A stretch of 64,000 nucleotides of DNA from CAXBGS01 sp963975425 (GTDB taxonomy: Bacteria; Planctomycetota; Planctomycetia; Pirellulales; Pirellulaceae), in assembly GCA_963975425.1 (NCBI GenBank), contig CAXBGS010000001.1, forward strand, positions 1,302,001-1,366,000, in the 5' to 3' direction. The notes below the pieces were generated by a model, which did not search any database, was not told the DNA's origin, and saw nothing but the letters and a program-made list of their open reading frames with translations. Positions 62,726-64,000 of the stretch are shown here, piece after piece (within the stretch, counting starts at the first letter, position 1; every line of letters starts with the position of its first letter). A program made the position numbers and the translations under genes.

Positions 62726-64000
62726 ATGCCGAACATTTGCAGCTTTCGCTCCTTCCGCTATGCCCTCGCCAGTTGTCTTGTCCTGCTGACGGCCTCGTCG
62801 GTCTCGCTTGCCCAAGACGCAACGACGCCGGTTGCCCGAAGCAAAGCGACTTCGTCATTGCCGTTTAATCCACAAGACGGCGAAACCGTTGTGTTTCTGG
62901 GCGATTCGATCACGCACCAGTGCATGTACACGCAGTACATCGAAGACTTTTTCTACACCCGGTATCCCGATCGTCGGATCAAGTTTCATAACGCGGGGGT
63001 GTCGGGCGACAAAGCGTCGGATGCGTTGGTGCGTTTTGATGAAGACGTCGCGGCGTACCATCCCGATTACGTCACCATCTTGCTGGGGATGAACGACGGG
63101 AAGTATGAAGACTTTAGCGCCGAGACGTTTGCCGAATACGAAACGGGAATGCTGCAGTTGATCGAACGCATTGAAGCGATCGGGGCGAAACCAATTGTGC
63201 TCTCGCCAACGATGTTCGACCACGGCCAAGTCAAACGTCGCCAAGATGACGAGACGTGGCGTTTCGGATCACGCAGTTTCTCACCACATTACAACGCCTT
63301 GATGGCTTTCTATGGCGGTTGGCTGTTGGAACAATCTGCGAACCGAAATATCCCTTTCGTCAATTTGTGGGGACCGCTGAACGAACACACGATCGCGCAG
63401 CGGCGCATCGATCCTGATTTCACGTTGGTCGCTGACGCGATCCACCCACAGGGCGCTGGCCAGATGGTGATGGCATTTGAGTTGTTGTCGCAATTGGGTG
63501 TTGAAAAATCATCGACGTCATCGATCGTGATTTCCATCCGTGGCAATCAACCGACCAGTCGTGCCGTCGATCAACTGGCGTTTGATGCCGATACCCAAAC
63601 GTTGTCATTCACGCACACGGCGACGTCGCTGCCGTGGGTCGTCCCCGAGGAAGTCGCGTCAAAGCCGTTGAAGTGGGATCTGCCCACCGATGCACGGCTT
63701 GGTTACGCGATCACCAAGGCCGGGCACAAACTGAGCGCGGACCGTTTGAAAGTGGTGGGTTTGCCGCCGGGACAGTACGAGGTCTCAATTGACGATGTTC
63801 CCATCGGCGTGTGGACCAACGTTGCGCTAGGAACCAAAATCGAAGTACAACAGAACGCCAAAACGCCACAGTACCAGCAAGCACTCGCCATCGCAGAGCT
63901 AAATCGTCAACGAAACGACGAAGCGATTCGCCCGATGCGCGACAAGTGGAGCACGATCAAGGGGCTACGCAAACGATACGCCGACAAGCCGGAATCGTTG
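62726..64000 (+). CDS. SGNH/GDSL hydrolase, exported (3' part outside window)
   Basis: The frame is open from ATG 62726 to the right edge (425 codons seen). An in-frame ATG at 62669 is less likely because the signal peptide (YALASCLVLLTASSVSLAQ) begins after 62726. All four SGNH blocks are present: GDSITHQ (Ser nucleophile), GVSGD, GMND and DAIHPQG (Asp–His). Catalytic domain ~45–255; a beta-rich region follows. Typically esterases acting on acetylated polysaccharides or lipids; in planctomycetes often part of carbohydrate breakdown. Divergent from the terpenoid-cyclase-fold pair, 204 bp apart. Confidence 0.92.
   Translation, partial: MPNICSFRSFRYALASCLVLLTASSVSLAQDATTPVARSKATSSLPFNPQDGETVVFLGDSITHQCMYTQYIEDFFYTRYPDRRIKFHNAGVSGDKASDALVRFDEDVAAYHPDYVTILLGMNDGKYEDFSAETFAEYETGMLQLIERIEAIGAKPIVLSPTMFDHGQVKRRQDDETWRFGSRSFSPHYNALMAFYGGWLLEQSANRNIPFVNLWGPLNEHTIAQRRIDPDFTLVADAIHPQGAGQMVMAFELLSQLGVEKSSTSSIVISIRGNQPTSRAVDQLAFDADTQTLSFTHTATSLPWVVPEEVASKPLKWDLPTDARLGYAITKAGHKLSADRLKVVGLPPGQYEVSIDDVPIGVWTNVALGTKIEVQQNAKTPQYQQALAIAELNRQRNDEAIRPMRDKWSTIKGLRKRYADKPESL

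Noticed and set aside
1..64000. CRISPR arrays, rRNA genes, origin of replication
   Set aside because: No regularly spaced direct repeats, no rRNA-like stretches and no DnaA-box cluster were noticed.

Overview
This window looks like chromosomal DNA of a marine Pirellula/Rhodopirellula-type planctomycete. The evidence is the set of lineage-typical families: planctomycete cytochrome C/DUF1549 protein, sulfatase, DUF1080 proteins, a DUF1080–CxxCH–sugar-dehydrogenase giant, MNPY-type small membrane proteins, exported terpenoid-cyclase-fold proteins, and an exosortase with PEP-CTERM substrates. GTG and TTG starts are common. The assignment rests on family recognition only; no search was run.

Layout. 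(1) 1–7.2 kb, all minus strand: partial cytochrome c/DUF1549 protein, sulfatase, exported TPR–CHAT protein, AIM24-like protein, PIG-L deacetylase. (2) 7.4–21.2 kb: an accessory island. Its right end is the 3' end of a tRNA gene (anticodon CAT). A 16-bp exact copy of that tRNA end plus its flank lies at the left end, as expected for integration into a tRNA gene. The island carries two decayed IS3-type transposases and two frameshifted genes. It also has a minus-strand operon (ECF-like sigma factor, small acidic protein, ImmA/IrrE protease). Divergent from that is a plus-strand operon: small membrane protein, ComEC-like metallo-beta-lactamase-fold protein, E2–E1–JAB triple fusion, patatin-like phospholipase. 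The plus-strand operon resembles type II CBASS with the nucleotide cyclase missing and an MBL-fold protein in its place. It is the best candidate for an undescribed conflict system. (3) 21.6–26.8 kb: two small membrane proteins, the 1198-aa DUF1080/cytochrome/sugar dehydrogenase and a second DUF1080 protein.

(4) 28–56.8 kb, all plus strand: a Wzx/Wzy-type exopolysaccharide locus joined to an exosortase system. A fused initiating phosphoglycosyltransferase–GT4 starts it, followed by MurB and a divergent MurA, a flippase, two acetyltransferases, GT2 and GT4 glycosyltransferases, a methyltransferase, an O-antigen ligase/polymerase-like protein, a Wzz–tyrosine autokinase, an exosortase with an EpsI-like tail, a TPR protein and three PEP-CTERM proteins. 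The inferred sequence of events is lipid-linked repeat assembly, export, polymerisation under kinase control, and exosortase processing of PEP-CTERM proteins at the envelope. No outer-membrane polysaccharide exporter is visible here.

(5) 56.9–64 kb: amino-acid permease, DinB-family protein, a doubtful small lipoprotein, two exported terpenoid-cyclase-fold proteins, and an SGNH hydrolase that runs off the right edge.
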